Below, piece by piece: positions 45,209 to 54,458 of a stretch of DNA of 64,000 bases (within the stretch, counting starts at the first letter, position 1; each line of letters starts with the position of its first letter). The notes beneath the pieces are model-generated. The model made no database searches and was not told the DNA's origin. It saw only the letters and a list, made by a program, of their open reading frames with translations. The DNA lies in contig NZ_FSRK01000002.1 of the NCBI RefSeq assembly GCF_900141765.1, positions 496,001 through 560,000 of the forward strand, given 5' to 3'. Source of the DNA: Epilithonimonas zeae (GTDB taxonomy: Bacteria > Bacteroidota > Bacteroidia > Flavobacteriales > Weeksellaceae). A program made the position numbers and the translations under genes.

Positions 45209-46060
45209 TTATACAGTATCCATAAAACCCTTTTCAACTTTGTTGAAAATGACGGTTCCGATTGCTAAAATAATGAGAATGATAACTGAACTGATAATCA
45301 GCATCGTTGGACTAAAATCGCCGACACCCAGCCAAGCATATTTAAAACATTCAAAAATTCCTGTTAGAGGATTATAAAAAGCTATTGTTTTAAAAATCCC
45401 TTTTAAACTGGAGACAGGATAAATTACTGGTGTCGCGTACATATAGAGGCTCACTCCGAATGATAAAAGCATTTGAAGATCACGATATTTTGTAGTCAAT
45501 GATGAAAATATCATTCCCAGACCTAAGGCAAAAAGTGCCATAAGAGCAATTAAAAATGGTGTTGCTAAAATCCACCAACTTGGTTGTACCTCACCTTTAA
45601 ATAAATAATAGAAGAATACTACCAGGAATAGCATCATTTGTACGCCTAACCTCATTAGATTTGAAAAAACAATTGAGATTGGCATAACCAAACGAGGGAA
45701 ATATACTTTTCCAAATATGCCTGCATTTGCAGTAAAAACATTGGAAGTAGAGGTTAAACAAGTGGAAAAATAATTCCACAAAGTAATTCCCGATAGATAA
45801 AACAAAATTTTTGGTGCGCCATCAGTTGATAATTTAGCAATATTCCCAAATACAATAATATAAACAATTGTTGTGAAAATAGGATTAATAAAAAACCAGA
45901 TCGGCCCCAGAATCGTTTGTTTAAAACTAGAAACAAAGTCTCTTTTTACGAACATATAAACCAGATCCTTGTATCGCCAAACTTCTTTAAGATTAAGATC
46001 AAAAAGTGAATGACTGGATTCAATCGTTTCTGTCCATTCTTGTTTATGAGAATCACTCAT
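45209..46060 (-). CDS. wzm: Polysaccharide ABC exporter, permease subunit
   Basis: A 283-residue ABC-2-type transporter membrane protein with about six transmembrane helices. It shows the conserved cytosolic start VWRYKDLVYMFVKRDFVSSFKQTILGP and the late YATPVIYPVSSL. It pairs with the Wzt-like ATPase downstream to carry a lipid-linked polysaccharide across the inner membrane. Its presence argues for the ABC-dependent rather than Wzx/Wzy route. Confidence 0.93.
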   Translation of the reverse strand: MSDSHKQEWTETIESSHSLFDLNLKEVWRYKDLVYMFVKRDFVSSFKQTILGPIWFFINPIFTTIVYIIVFGNIAKLSTDGAPKILFYLSGITLWNYFSTCLTSTSNVFTANAGIFGKVYFPRLVMPISIVFSNLMRLGVQMMLFLVVFFYYLFKGEVQPSWWILATPFLIALMALFALGLGMIFSSLTTKYRDLQMLLSFGVSLYMYATPVIYPVSSLKGIFKTIAFYNPLTGIFECFKYAWLGVGDFSPTMLIISSVIILIILAIGTVIFNKVEKGFMDTV

Positions 46061-46077
46061 TTGTGTCTATATTAAGT

Positions 46078-46938
46078 TTATTTTATAAGGTTTTTTAGAT
46101 ACTCACCATATCCGCTTTTACCATATTTTGCTGCTGTTTCCAGAAGCTTTTCTTCATTTATGAATTTGTTTCTGAAGGCAATTTCTTCGATACACCCGAT
46201 TTTGAAACCTTGTCTTTTTTCAATGACACTTACAAATTCTGAAGCGTCCTGAAGAGAATCGAAAGTTCCTGTATCTAGCCAGGCAGTTCCCCTATCCAAA
46301 ACGCCAACTTCAAGCTTGCCTTTACTTAAGTAAACATTGTTAACGTCAGTAATTTCCAATTCGCCTCTTGGAGATGGTTGGATGTTTTTGGCGATTTCTA
46401 CAACATCATTATCATAAAAATATAATCCAGGAACAGCATAGTTTGACTTTGGCTTCAGAGGTTTTTCTTCAATAGAAAGTGCTTTGAAATCATTATCAAA
46501 TTCTACAACACCATATCTTTCAGGATCAGAAACGTGGTAGGCGAAAACAACACCTCCATCTGGATTGGTTTTGTTTTTCAGTAATGTCCCCATTTCGGAA
46601 CCATAGAAAATATTATCACCTAAAACCAAAGCTGCCGCATCATTTCCAATGAACTCATCACCAAGAATAAAAGCTTGTGCCAATCCGTCTGGGCTTGGCT
46701 GTACTTTATATTGGATGTTACAACCAATCTGAGAACCATCTCCCAAAAGCTTAATGAATCCCTCCTGGTCGTGCGGTGTTGTGATGATTAAAATATCCTT
46801 AATTCCTGCCAACAATAGAGTTGAAAGTGGATAATAAATCATTGGTTTGTCATAAACAGGCATCAGTTGCTTGCTTACAGCGATTGTTAATGGATAAAGT
46901 CTTGTTCCGGATCCTCCGGCTAGAATAATTCCCTTCAT
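46078..46938 (-). CDS. rfbA: Glucose-1-phosphate thymidylyltransferase
   Basis: Makes dTDP-glucose from dTTP and glucose-1-phosphate. Its 286 residues begin [18 protein letters not shown] with the nucleotidyl-transfer signature, then [27 protein letters not shown], and [13 protein letters not shown]. The closing GKSGYGEYL is typical of RfbA. It lies 23 bases after rfbB. No rfbC or rfbD is adjacent, unlike the usual rhamnose operon. Confidence 0.97.
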   Translation of the reverse strand: MKGIILAGGSGTRLYPLTIAVSKQLMPVYDKPMIYYPLSTLLLAGIKDILIITTPHDQEGFIKLLGDGSQIGCNIQYKVQPSPDGLAQAFILGDEFIGNDAAALVLGDNIFYGSEMGTLLKNKTNPDGGVVFAYHVSDPERYGVVEFDNDFKALSIEEKPLKPKSNYAVPGLYFYDNDVVEIAKNIQPSPRGELEITDVNNVYLSKGKLEVGVLDRGTAWLDTGTFDSLQDASEFVSVIEKRQGFKIGCIEEIAFRNKFINEEKLLETAAKYGKSGYGEYLKNLIK

Positions 46939-46961
46939 CTTGAAATTAGTTTTTTGTGTTT

Positions 46962-48041
46962 TTATGAATATTGACCTTCGTAATATTTTTGATAATCGCC
47001 AGAAGTTACATTATCCAGCCATTCTTTGTTTTCCAAGAACCAGTCAATAGTTTTTCCTAATCCTTCTTCAAAAGTTACAGATGGCCTCCATCCTAGATCT
47101 TTATTTAATTTTGAAGCATCAATAGCATATCTCTTATCATGTCCAGGTCTATCTTTGACGTAAGTAATCAGTTTTTCTGAATAACCTTCTGGTTTTCCCA
47201 ATTTTGCATCCAATTGTTTGATTAATTCCTTAACCAAATCAATATTCTGCCACTCGTTAAAACCTCCAATATTGTAAGTTTCTCCGGTTTTAGATTCATT
47301 AAAAATCTGATGAATTGCTTTAGCATGATCAATCACGAATAACCAATCTCTTGTATATTTTCCATCGCCATAGATTGGTAATGGTTTTTCATTCAAAATA
47401 TTAGAAATACAAAGAGGAATCAATTTCTCGGGGAAATGATTTGGTCCGTAATTGTTGGAACAATTAGACAAAATAAAAGGCATCCCATAAGTATTTCCAT
47501 AAGCTCTTACCAAATGGTCAGAAGCTGCTTTTGATGCTGAATATGGTGATTGCGGATCATAAGGCGTCGTTTCTAAAAAGAAACCAGTTTCGCCAAGACT
47601 TCCATAAACTTCGTCTGTTGAGACATGATAAAATAAGTTTTTCCTTGGTTCATTAGGAAATCTTCCGTGAGTATGATCTGGGTTTAAAGTCCAGAATTCG
47701 ATACAAAGATTTAGAAGATTAGCAGTTCCGTTAACATTCGTATTAATGAATGCGTTGGGGTCTGTGATACTTCTGTCCACATGACTTTCAGCAGCTAAAT
47801 GTACCACTGCATCGGGATTATATTTTTCAAAAACTTTTCTAAGTTCTTCTGGTTTTGTAATATCTGCTTTTTCGAAAACATAATTAGGTTCGTTTTCGAT
47901 ATCTTTCAGATTTTCAAGGTTTCCAGCGTAAGTTAAGGCATCAAGGTTGATGATTTTGGAATCTGGATTGTTTTTCACAAATTCTCTAACTACGTGAGAA
48001 CCTATAAAACCGGCACCTCCGGTAATTATAATGTTTTTCAT
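46962..48041 (-). CDS. rfbB: dTDP-glucose 4,6-dehydratase
   Basis: Converts dTDP-glucose to dTDP-4-keto-6-deoxyglucose. The 359-residue SDR has [16 protein letters not shown] at the N-terminus, [13 protein letters not shown] with the catalytic Thr-Asp-Glu, and the YxxxK in [31 protein letters not shown] is a family hallmark. The product probably feeds the VioA-like aminotransferase further along the locus. Second gene of the ugd operon. Confidence 0.97.
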   Translation of the reverse strand: MKNIIITGGAGFIGSHVVREFVKNNPDSKIINLDALTYAGNLENLKDIENEPNYVFEKADITKPEELRKVFEKYNPDAVVHLAAESHVDRSITDPNAFINTNVNGTANLLNLCIEFWTLNPDHTHGRFPNEPRKNLFYHVSTDEVYGSLGETGFFLETTPYDPQSPYSASKAASDHLVRAYGNTYGMPFILSNCSNNYGPNHFPEKLIPLCISNILNEKPLPIYGDGKYTRDWLFVIDHAKAIHQIFNESKTGETYNIGGFNEWQNIDLVKELIKQLDAKLGKPEGYSEKLITYVKDRPGHDKRYAIDASKLNKDLGWRPSVTFEEGLGKTIDWFLENKEWLDNVTSGDYQKYYEGQYS

Positions 48042-48069
48042 AAATGCTTTTATAAAATAGTTTTTAATT

Positions 48070-49236
48070 TTAATCGTTTCCGAATAAATCTCTGGTATAT
48101 ACTTTGTCTTTTACATCATCCAATTCTGGAGTTTTTCGGTTAGATATGATAATATCACATTCTTGTTTAAAAGCTTCCAAATCCCGAGTTACCTTCGAGC
48201 CAAAAAAAGAATCTTCTTTCAGAACGGGTTCATAAACAACTACTTCCACGCCTTTTGCTTTGATCCTTTTCATAATACCCTGTATTGCAGATGCCCGAAA
48301 ATTGTCTGACCCAGATTTCATTATTAAACGATAAACACCAACTTTCTTTGGCTTTTTTTCCAAAATAGAATCCGCAATAAAATCTTTTCTTGTGCGATTA
48401 GCATCCACAATCGCTTGGATAAGATTGTTGGGAACTGAATTATAATTGGCTAGCAATTGTTTTGTGTCTTTTGGAAGGCAATAACCACCATAGCCAAAAG
48501 ACGGATTGTTATAATGAGAACCGATTCTTGGATCTAGTCCCACACCTTCTATAATTTGACGGCTGTCCAATCCGTGTATTTGGGAATAACTGTCCAACTC
48601 ATTGAAGTAAGCTACACGCATTGCCAAATAGGTATTCGAGAATAATTTGATAGCTTCTGCCTCTGTTGCATTGGTGAAAAGAGTTGGTATATCTTTTTTT
48701 ATAGCACCTTCTTTCAAAAGATTTGCAAAAACTGTTGCCCGCTCACTTTGTTCACCAATAATAATTCTCGATGGGTAAAGATTATCGTAAAGTGCTTTTC
48801 CTTCCCTCAAAAACTCTGGAGAAAATATAATATTGTCAAAGTCTAAATCTTTTTTCAGATTCTCTGTGAAGCCAACAGGAACAGTAGATTTTACAATGAC
48901 AACTGCTTTTGGGTTGTTTATTTTAACCTCTTTTATCACATTTTCAACGCTACGGGTATCAAAATAATTTGTAGAAGCATCGTAATCTGTTGGTGTCGCT
49001 ACTATAATAAAATCTGCATTTTTATAAGCCTCTTCTTTATCAAGAGTCGCTTTTATATTGAGACTTTTTGTTTTTAGAAATTCCGTAATTTCATTGTCGT
49101 CAATTGGAGATTGCTTATTGTTGAGCATTTCAACTTTTTCTGGAATAATATCCAAAGCAATTACATTATGATGTTGTGCTAGCAAAACAGCATTAGACAG
49201 CCCAACATATCCGGTTCCAACTATTGTAATATTCAC
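48070..49236 (-). CDS. ugd: UDP-glucose 6-dehydrogenase
   Basis: Oxidises UDP-glucose to UDP-glucuronate. The 388 residues start with a GTG codon at 49236 and the NAD loop [17 protein letters not shown]. Catalytic Cys253 lies in [15 protein letters not shown], a context typical of UDP-glucose rather than UDP-HexNAc dehydrogenases. It heads the long minus-strand operon through the exporter and GDP-fucose genes and is divergent from rimP. Confidence 0.93.
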   Translation of the reverse strand: MNITIVGTGYVGLSNAVLLAQHHNVIALDIIPEKVEMLNNKQSPIDDNEITEFLKTKSLNIKATLDKEEAYKNADFIIVATPTDYDASTNYFDTRSVENVIKEVKINNPKAVVIVKSTVPVGFTENLKKDLDFDNIIFSPEFLREGKALYDNLYPSRIIIGEQSERATVFANLLKEGAIKKDIPTLFTNATEAEAIKLFSNTYLAMRVAYFNELDSYSQIHGLDSRQIIEGVGLDPRIGSHYNNPSFGYGGYCLPKDTKQLLANYNSVPNNLIQAIVDANRTRKDFIADSILEKKPKKVGVYRLIMKSGSDNFRASAIQGIMKRIKAKGVEVVVYEPVLKEDSFFGSKVTRDLEAFKQECDIIISNRKTPELDDVKDKVYTRDLFGND

Positions 49237-49260
49237 AAAGAATAAGTTTTAAAATTCAGG

Positions 49261-49268
49261 CAAAAATA
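49261..49268 (-). promoter_or_regulatory. -7 promoter box (TATTTTTG) for the ugd operon
   Basis: Minus-strand TATTTTTG is 24 bases upstream of the GTG start of ugd, in the divergent gap with rimP. It would drive about twelve genes down to 38407. Confidence 0.5.
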
Positions 49269-49312
49269 GGAAAAAATAGTTTGCGGTACGTATAATTGAA
49301 ATAATTGGTTTC

Positions 49313-49343
49313 TTGTATATTAAAGAAAAAATATTTATCTTTG
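49313..49343 (+). promoter_or_regulatory. Promoter of rimP-nusA-infB
   Basis: A TTG at 49313-49315 and the box TATCTTTG at 49336-49343 are separated by 20 bases, close to the Bacteroidota -33/-7 consensus. The resulting leader would be about 70 nucleotides. Confidence 0.6.
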
Positions 49344-49350
49344 CAAAAGA

Positions 49351-49399
49351 TTTACGGGAAAAATGGGAAGGCTTTCGCAAGAATGCCTTTTTTCGTAAA
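49351..49399 (+). promoter_or_regulatory. Structured leader / possible attenuator before rimP
   Basis: In the predicted leader TTTACG (49351-49356) can pair with CGTAAA (49394-49399), enclosing AAGGC and GCCTT arms and a run of six T. The inner hairpin plus T-run is terminator-like, only 20 bases before the rimP ATG. Structured leaders upstream of rimP-nusA are known in Proteobacteria; this one is an inference from base pairing. Confidence 0.45.
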
Positions 49400-49418
49400 T
49401 ATATTTAGGGATGATATT

Positions 49419-49889
49419 ATGGATTTTAAAACAGAAGTTAATCGGTTAATCGGCGAGTTTCTTGAAACAAGACCCGATCTCTTTTTGGTGGATCTTAAAA
49501 TTTCTGCAGCCTCTGATGTTACAGTTATTCTTGATGGTGATAGTGGGGTTACGCTTCAGGATTGTTTGGATGCCAGTAGAGCAATAGAGTTCAATATGGA
49601 TCGTGAAGAGCACGATTTCAGTCTTCAGGTAATGTCTGCTGGATTGAGTGAGCCACTTGAGTCGCCAAGACAATTCAAGAAAAACATTGGAAGATCAATT
49701 GAAGTGTTGTTGAATAATGAAACTGAAAAAATCGAAGGGGAACTGGTTAATGTAGATGAAGAAAAGATTGTGCTTCGATTAGAATACAGAAGACCAAAAT
49801 TAATCGGGAAAGGAAAAGAAGATGTTGTAGAAGATAAAGAAATCCCTTATTCCGAAATTAAAAAAGCATTAGTAGTAATAAAATTTTAA
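49419..49889 (+). CDS. rimP: Ribosome maturation factor RimP
   Basis: A 156-residue protein needed for 30S subunit maturation. MDFKTEVNRLIGEFLE opens it; DVTVILDGDSGVTLQDCLDASRAIE and LQVMSAGLSEPLESPRQF are the usual RimP segments, where the family has EVSSPGLDRPL. The start at 49419 is chosen over 49305, which would include the promoter and leader. First gene of rimP-nusA-infB. Confidence 0.95.
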   Translation: MDFKTEVNRLIGEFLETRPDLFLVDLKISAASDVTVILDGDSGVTLQDCLDASRAIEFNMDREEHDFSLQVMSAGLSEPLESPRQFKKNIGRSIEVLLNNETEKIEGELVNVDEEKIVLRLEYRRPKLIGKGKEDVVEDKEIPYSEIKKALVVIKF

Positions 49890-49957
49890 CATAACGATGG
49901 ATTGATGTTGATCCAAAAATCAATTGTCAGTCGTCATTTATCAATTATATATTAAAT

Positions 49958-51193
49958 ATGGATAATTTAGCTTTAATAGAAGCCTTTGGTGATTTTAAAG
50001 AAATAAAGAATATCAGCAAAATAGACTTAATGGCTATTATCGAGGATTCTCTTAAGACTCTTCTTAGAAAAAGATATGATTCTGATGATCATTTTGATGT
50101 AATTGTAAATCCTGATAAAGGAGATTTTCAGATTTTCTTGAACAAAGTCATTGTTGAAGATGAGATGTCTGAAGATGATGATTTGGAAATAGAAATTTCT
50201 GAAGTTAGAAAGATAGATTCAACATTTGAAGTTGGAGAAGAATATACACAAGAGATTCCTGTTTCCAAATTGGGAAGAAGAAATATCTTGACACTTAAAC
50301 AAATCTTGGCAACGAAAATCCAAGAGCATTTTAATGCAGCTTTGTATGACCAGTTCCGTGATAAAATCGGAGAATTGATTGTAGGTGAAGTTCACCACAT
50401 CCGTCACAAGCACGTGATTCTTTTGGATGATGAAGATAACGAATTTATTTTACCAAAAGAAAATCAAATTCCTTCAGATTTCTTCAAAAAAGGAGATAAT
50501 GTAAGAGCAATCGTAGAAAGTGTTGATTTCCGAGGTTCTAAACCACAAATTACAGTTTCTAGAACAGCGCCTAAATTCCTAGAAGAATTATTGGAGCTTG
50601 AGATTCCTGAGATTCAAGATGGAACAATTATTCTTAAGAAAGTAGTAAGAATCCCTGGTGAAAAGGCGAAAATTGCTGTTGATGCTTACGATGATAGAAT
50701 TGATCCGGTTGGAGCTTGCGTTGGTGTGAAAGGTTCAAGAATCCACGGTGTGGTAAGAGAATTGAGAAATGAAAATATCGATGTTATCCAGTGGTCAAAA
50801 AATCCGGAAATTCTTGTAAAGAGAGCATTAGGAAATATTACCATTAATAAAATTGAGGTTAATACGGAAACTAATTATGCTTTGGTTTACACACCAGTAG
50901 AAGAAATATCGAAAGTGATTGGTAAGCAAGGTCAGAATATCAAATTGGCTTCCTGGTTGTCAGGTTTCGAAATTGATGTTTACAGAGAAACTTCTGATGA
51001 TGATGATGTAGAATTGGTAGAATTCTCAGACGAGATAGAATCTTGGATTATTGATGAGTTCAAGAAAGTGGGTCTTAATACAGCAAGAAGTGTATTAGAT
51101 AAAGATACGGACGCATTGTTGAAGATTGTGGATTTGGAAGAAGAAACAATCGAGGATGTGAAGAATATTCTAAGAGAAGAATTAGAAGGATAG
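49958..51193 (+). CDS. nusA: Transcription termination/antitermination factor NusA
   Basis: An RNA-polymerase-binding factor that affects pausing, termination and rRNA antitermination. The 411 residues hold the N-terminal RNAP-binding domain (MDNLALIEAFGDFKEIK), an S1 domain around residues 135-200, and two KH domains, including GACVGVKGSRIHGVVRELRNENIDVI and ISKVIGKQGQNIKLASWLSG. The end is acidic, without the long acidic repeats of E. coli NusA. It lies 68 bases after rimP. Confidence 0.96.
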   Translation: MDNLALIEAFGDFKEIKNISKIDLMAIIEDSLKTLLRKRYDSDDHFDVIVNPDKGDFQIFLNKVIVEDEMSEDDDLEIEISEVRKIDSTFEVGEEYTQEIPVSKLGRRNILTLKQILATKIQEHFNAALYDQFRDKIGELIVGEVHHIRHKHVILLDDEDNEFILPKENQIPSDFFKKGDNVRAIVESVDFRGSKPQITVSRTAPKFLEELLELEIPEIQDGTIILKKVVRIPGEKAKIAVDAYDDRIDPVGACVGVKGSRIHGVVRELRNENIDVIQWSKNPEILVKRALGNITINKIEVNTETNYALVYTPVEEISKVIGKQGQNIKLASWLSGFEIDVYRETSDDDDVELVEFSDEIESWIIDEFKKVGLNTARSVLDKDTDALLKIVDLEEETIEDVKNILREELEG

Positions 51194-51291
51194 GAAATAA
51201 ATCTGGTCGAAAGAATCTTTCCGAGACCAAAACTTAATAAAAAGAAAAATAATAAGCTTAAAACGCTAAAGCCAAAAGCAAATTTATATTT

Positions 51292-54162
51292 ATGCCAAAA
51301 ATAAGATTAAATAAAGCCGTTAAAGAACTGAACATTTCTATACCAAGAGCTGTGGAATATCTGCAGAGCAAAGGGATAGGTGTGGACAGTAACCCTAACG
51401 CTCTATTAGAAGAACAGGCATTTTCTGCATTGGAAGCTGAGTTCCGAAAAGATGGAGAACAAAGAAAAGCTTCTCATGAGGTAGTGATTTCTAAAGTTCC
51501 TGACGAAAAATTAGCGATCGAAGAAAAAGCACCTGAGGTTATAAGAGCCAAAGCAAATGTAAAACCAGAGACCAGGATTTTAGGAAAAATAGACCTTAAT
51601 CCAACAAAGTCTGTGGAAGAAGTCGTTCCAAATGTTCCCACCGCTGAACCTGTTCAGAAAGAAGAACCAAAACCAGAAGTGGTTAAAAGAGAAGATAAAC
51701 AGGAGTTCAAAGTTTTAGATAAAATTGACTTGTCTAAACTGGAGAGCAATAAGCCTAAAGCTTCTGAAAAACCAAAAGAGCAACCAAAGCCGGTTGTAAA
51801 AGAAGAGGTTAAAAAAGAAGAGAAAGCTGTAGAAGCTGTAAAACCTCACACTGAAAATACAGAGTCCAATGATTCTGAAGAACCTCAGAAAATAGAAACG
51901 GTTTATCAAAAACTAGACGGCCCTAAAATCGTTGGCGAGAAAATAGATCTTTCTCAATTCAATAAACCAAAGCCTTCTGCTAATTCTAATAATAACGCGG
52001 CTAAGAAAAAAAGAAAGCGTATTACTAAAGATGTTCCTGGGCAGAATAATAATGGCAACCAAGGCAACAATCAGCAAGGAGGAAATAACCAAGGTGGTGG
52101 TAACCGCCAAGGTGGAAATAATAATAACCGTCCACAAGGACAAGGAGGAAACAACCAAGGAGGTAATCGCCCAGGCGGAAACAATAACCGTCCTGGAGGA
52201 AATAACCGAGGTGGAAACAACCGAGGTGGACAAGCTCGTACAATGCCGGTTGAATTAACGGATGAGCAAGTTAAAAATCAAATTAAAGAAACTTTAGAGA
52301 AACTGACTAATAAAGGTGGTAAGTCTAAAGGTTCTAAACATAGAAAAGATAAAAGATCTTGGAGAAGAGAGCAGGACGAAATCCAACAGGAAATCGATGC
52401 ACAAGATAGAACTCTTAAAGTAACTGAATTCATCACTGTTAGCGATTTGGCGAGTTTGATGAATGTAAGTGCAACAGAAGTTATTTCTGCTTGTTTCTCT
52501 CTAGGTGTTATGGTTACAATGAACCAACGTTTGGAGGCTGATACTCTAATGCTAGTTGCTGACGAATTTGGTTATAATATTGAGTTCTCTGATGCTGATG
52601 TTGAAGAAGCTGCAGCCGACGAAACACCTGACTTAGAAGAAGATCTATTACCAAGAGCTCCGATTGTTACCGTAATGGGGCACGTAGATCACGGTAAAAC
52701 ATCCTTACTGGATTACATCAGAAAAACCAACGTTATCGCTGGTGAATCTGGAGGAATCACGCAGCACATTGGTGCTTACAACGTGAAGTTGGAAAGTGGA
52801 CAAAGAATTACATTCTTAGATACACCGGGTCACGAGGCATTTACGGCGATGAGAGCCAGAGGTGCACAAGTTACCGATATTGCAATTATTGTAGTTGCTG
52901 CCGATGATGATGTAATGCCTCAAACCAAAGAAGCAATTGCTCATGCGCAAGCTGCGGGTGTTCCAATGATTATCGCAATTAACAAAGTAGATAAAGCTGG
53001 AGCTAATCCAGATAACATTCGCCAACAACTTTCCGGAATGAATATCCTTGTAGAAGAATGGGGAGGAAATGTTCAGGCGCAAGAGATTTCAGCTAAATTC
53101 GGTAATAATATTGATTTGTTATTAGAGAAAGTTTTACTTCAGGCTGAAATGCTGGAATTAAAATCAAACCCGAATAAACAAGCTAGTGGAGTTGTCATAG
53201 AAGCAGCTTTGGATAAAGGTCGTGGATATGTAGCCACAATGTTGGTTCAAAATGGAACTTTAACTGTTGGAGATTATGTCTTAGCAGGTAAAAATCACGG
53301 TAAGGTAAAAGCAATGTTGGATGAAAGAGGCAAACCAATGGAAAAAGCAGGGCCATCAATTCCTGTAACAATTCTTGGTTTGGATGGGGCGCCAACAGCT
53401 GGTGATAAATTCCGAGTTTTTGCTGACGAAAAAGAAGCTAAAACACTTGCAAATAAGAGAGAACAACTTCAGAGAGAGCAATCTATCAGAACTAAGAAAC
53501 ATTTGACACTTGATGAAATTGGTCGTCGTATCGCTTTAGGAGATTTCAAAGAATTGAATATTATCCTTAAAGGTGATGTGGATGGATCAGTTGAAGCATT
53601 GGCAGATCAGTTACAAAGATTATCTACCGAAGAGATTCAGGTTAATATCCTTCACAAAGGCGTTGGTCAGATCTCTGAAAGTGATGTATTATTAGCAGCG
53701 GCTTCGGATGCGATTATGATTGGATTCAACGTAAGAGCAAGTGCAAATGCTAAAGATATTGCTGATAGAGAAGAAGTGGAAATCAGAACTTATTCTATTA
53801 TTTACCGAGCAATTGACGAAGTTAAAGAAGCGATGGAAGGAATGCTTTCTCCGGAGATTCAGGAACAAGTTATTGGTAACGTAGAAATAAGAGAAGTTTT
53901 CAAGATTTCGAAGGTTGGATCTATTGCAGGTTGTATGGTTCTTACAGGAAAAGTAACAAGAAACTCTAAAATCAGACTTCTTAGAGATGGAATTGTGAAA
54001 TTTGACGGAGAGTTAGAAAGCTTAAAACGTTTCAAAGATGATGTAAAAGAAGTAACCAAAGGTTATGAGTGTGGTCTTAATATCAAAGGCTATAACGATA
54101 TAGAAGTTGGAGATATTCTTGAAGTCTACGAAGAGGTAGCCGTTAAGAAAAAGTTGAAATAA
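51292..54162 (+). CDS. infB: Translation initiation factor IF-2
   Basis: A GTPase that recruits initiator tRNA to the 30S subunit. The 956 residues have an N-terminal IF2_N helix domain ([15 protein letters not shown]), a long charged linker rich in Lys/Glu/Pro, an Asn-Gly-Gln-Arg low-complexity stretch (about 251-317), a second IF2_N-like domain, then the G domain with GHVDHGKT (463-470), DTPGHEAF and NKVDKA. Domains II-IV end in [11 protein letters not shown] terminator follows. Confidence 0.97.
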   Translation: MPKIRLNKAVKELNISIPRAVEYLQSKGIGVDSNPNALLEEQAFSALEAEFRKDGEQRKASHEVVISKVPDEKLAIEEKAPEVIRAKANVKPETRILGKIDLNPTKSVEEVVPNVPTAEPVQKEEPKPEVVKREDKQEFKVLDKIDLSKLESNKPKASEKPKEQPKPVVKEEVKKEEKAVEAVKPHTENTESNDSEEPQKIETVYQKLDGPKIVGEKIDLSQFNKPKPSANSNNNAAKKKRKRITKDVPGQNNNGNQGNNQQGGNNQGGGNRQGGNNNNRPQGQGGNNQGGNRPGGNNNRPGGNNRGGNNRGGQARTMPVELTDEQVKNQIKETLEKLTNKGGKSKGSKHRKDKRSWRREQDEIQQEIDAQDRTLKVTEFITVSDLASLMNVSATEVISACFSLGVMVTMNQRLEADTLMLVADEFGYNIEFSDADVEEAAADETPDLEEDLLPRAPIVTVMGHVDHGKTSLLDYIRKTNVIAGESGGITQHIGAYNVKLESGQRITFLDTPGHEAFTAMRARGAQVTDIAIIVVAADDDVMPQTKEAIAHAQAAGVPMIIAINKVDKAGANPDNIRQQLSGMNILVEEWGGNVQAQEISAKFGNNIDLLLEKVLLQAEMLELKSNPNKQASGVVIEAALDKGRGYVATMLVQNGTLTVGDYVLAGKNHGKVKAMLDERGKPMEKAGPSIPVTILGLDGAPTAGDKFRVFADEKEAKTLANKREQLQREQSIRTKKHLTLDEIGRRIALGDFKELNIILKGDVDGSVEALADQLQRLSTEEIQVNILHKGVGQISESDVLLAAASDAIMIGFNVRASANAKDIADREEVEIRTYSIIYRAIDEVKEAMEGMLSPEIQEQVIGNVEIREVFKISKVGSIAGCMVLTGKVTRNSKIRLLRDGIVKFDGELESLKRFKDDVKEVTKGYECGLNIKGYNDIEVGDILEVYEEVAVKKKLK
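52040..52240 (+). repeat. Low-complexity repeat coding for the Asn/Gly linker of IF-2
   Basis: Imperfect tandem units of the type 'ggaaataaccgaggtgg' encode NNQGG, NNRPGG and NNRGG blocks. They form a flexible linker in the N-terminal part of IF-2. The unit number may vary between strains. Confidence 0.7.
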
Positions 54163-54180
54163 TTATAAAGTTAATAAAGA

Positions 54181-54209
54181 AACCGCTAATCTGTTAGCGG
54201 TTTTTTTTT
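54181..54209 (+). terminator. Terminator of rimP-nusA-infB
   Basis: A perfect 9-bp stem (54181-54189 with 54194-54202) with a 4-base loop is followed by a T-run, 18 bases past the infB stop. Confidence 0.85.
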
Positions 54210-54402
54210 ATTCAATTTTATTATTTGTAATAATTCTAAATAATAAAATTTTAATTATTAATTTTTGACTATTACTATATCAATAAAGTATAGTATGTTT
54301 GATAATAGAATGATTTATTTATTGAATGTGTAAAAAAAATATAGTTTTAAAATAATAAAATTAAAACTTATAGAATATTAAATGAAATTTGATAATTCTG
54401 TT

Positions 54403-54433
54403 TTTGTGGTGTTAATTTTTTTTAACATATTTG
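54403..54433 (+). promoter_or_regulatory. Probable promoter of the susC/susD operon
   Basis: TTTG at 54403-54406 and CATATTTG at 54426-54433 (one mismatch to TAnnTTTG) are spaced by 19 bases, the consensus distance. The -7 box ends 25 bases before the susC ATG. The rest of the 54210-54402 gap is AT-rich; an ACTATA/TATAGT dyad (54274-54294) is the only other structure seen. Confidence 0.5.
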
Positions 54434-54458
54434 CAGATTATAATTAAATAGTGTTAAT

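Noticed and set aside
45209-46060. Wzx flippase or Wzy polymerase
   Set aside because: The protein has six helices and ABC-2 permease motifs and is followed by its ATPase gene; no other multi-helix protein is in the locus.
52025-52243. Short reading frames in other frames of the IF-2 repeat, and a CRISPR-like look of the repeats
   Set aside because: The repeats are in frame, irregular in length and encode the IF-2 linker; there are no unique spacers between constant repeats.
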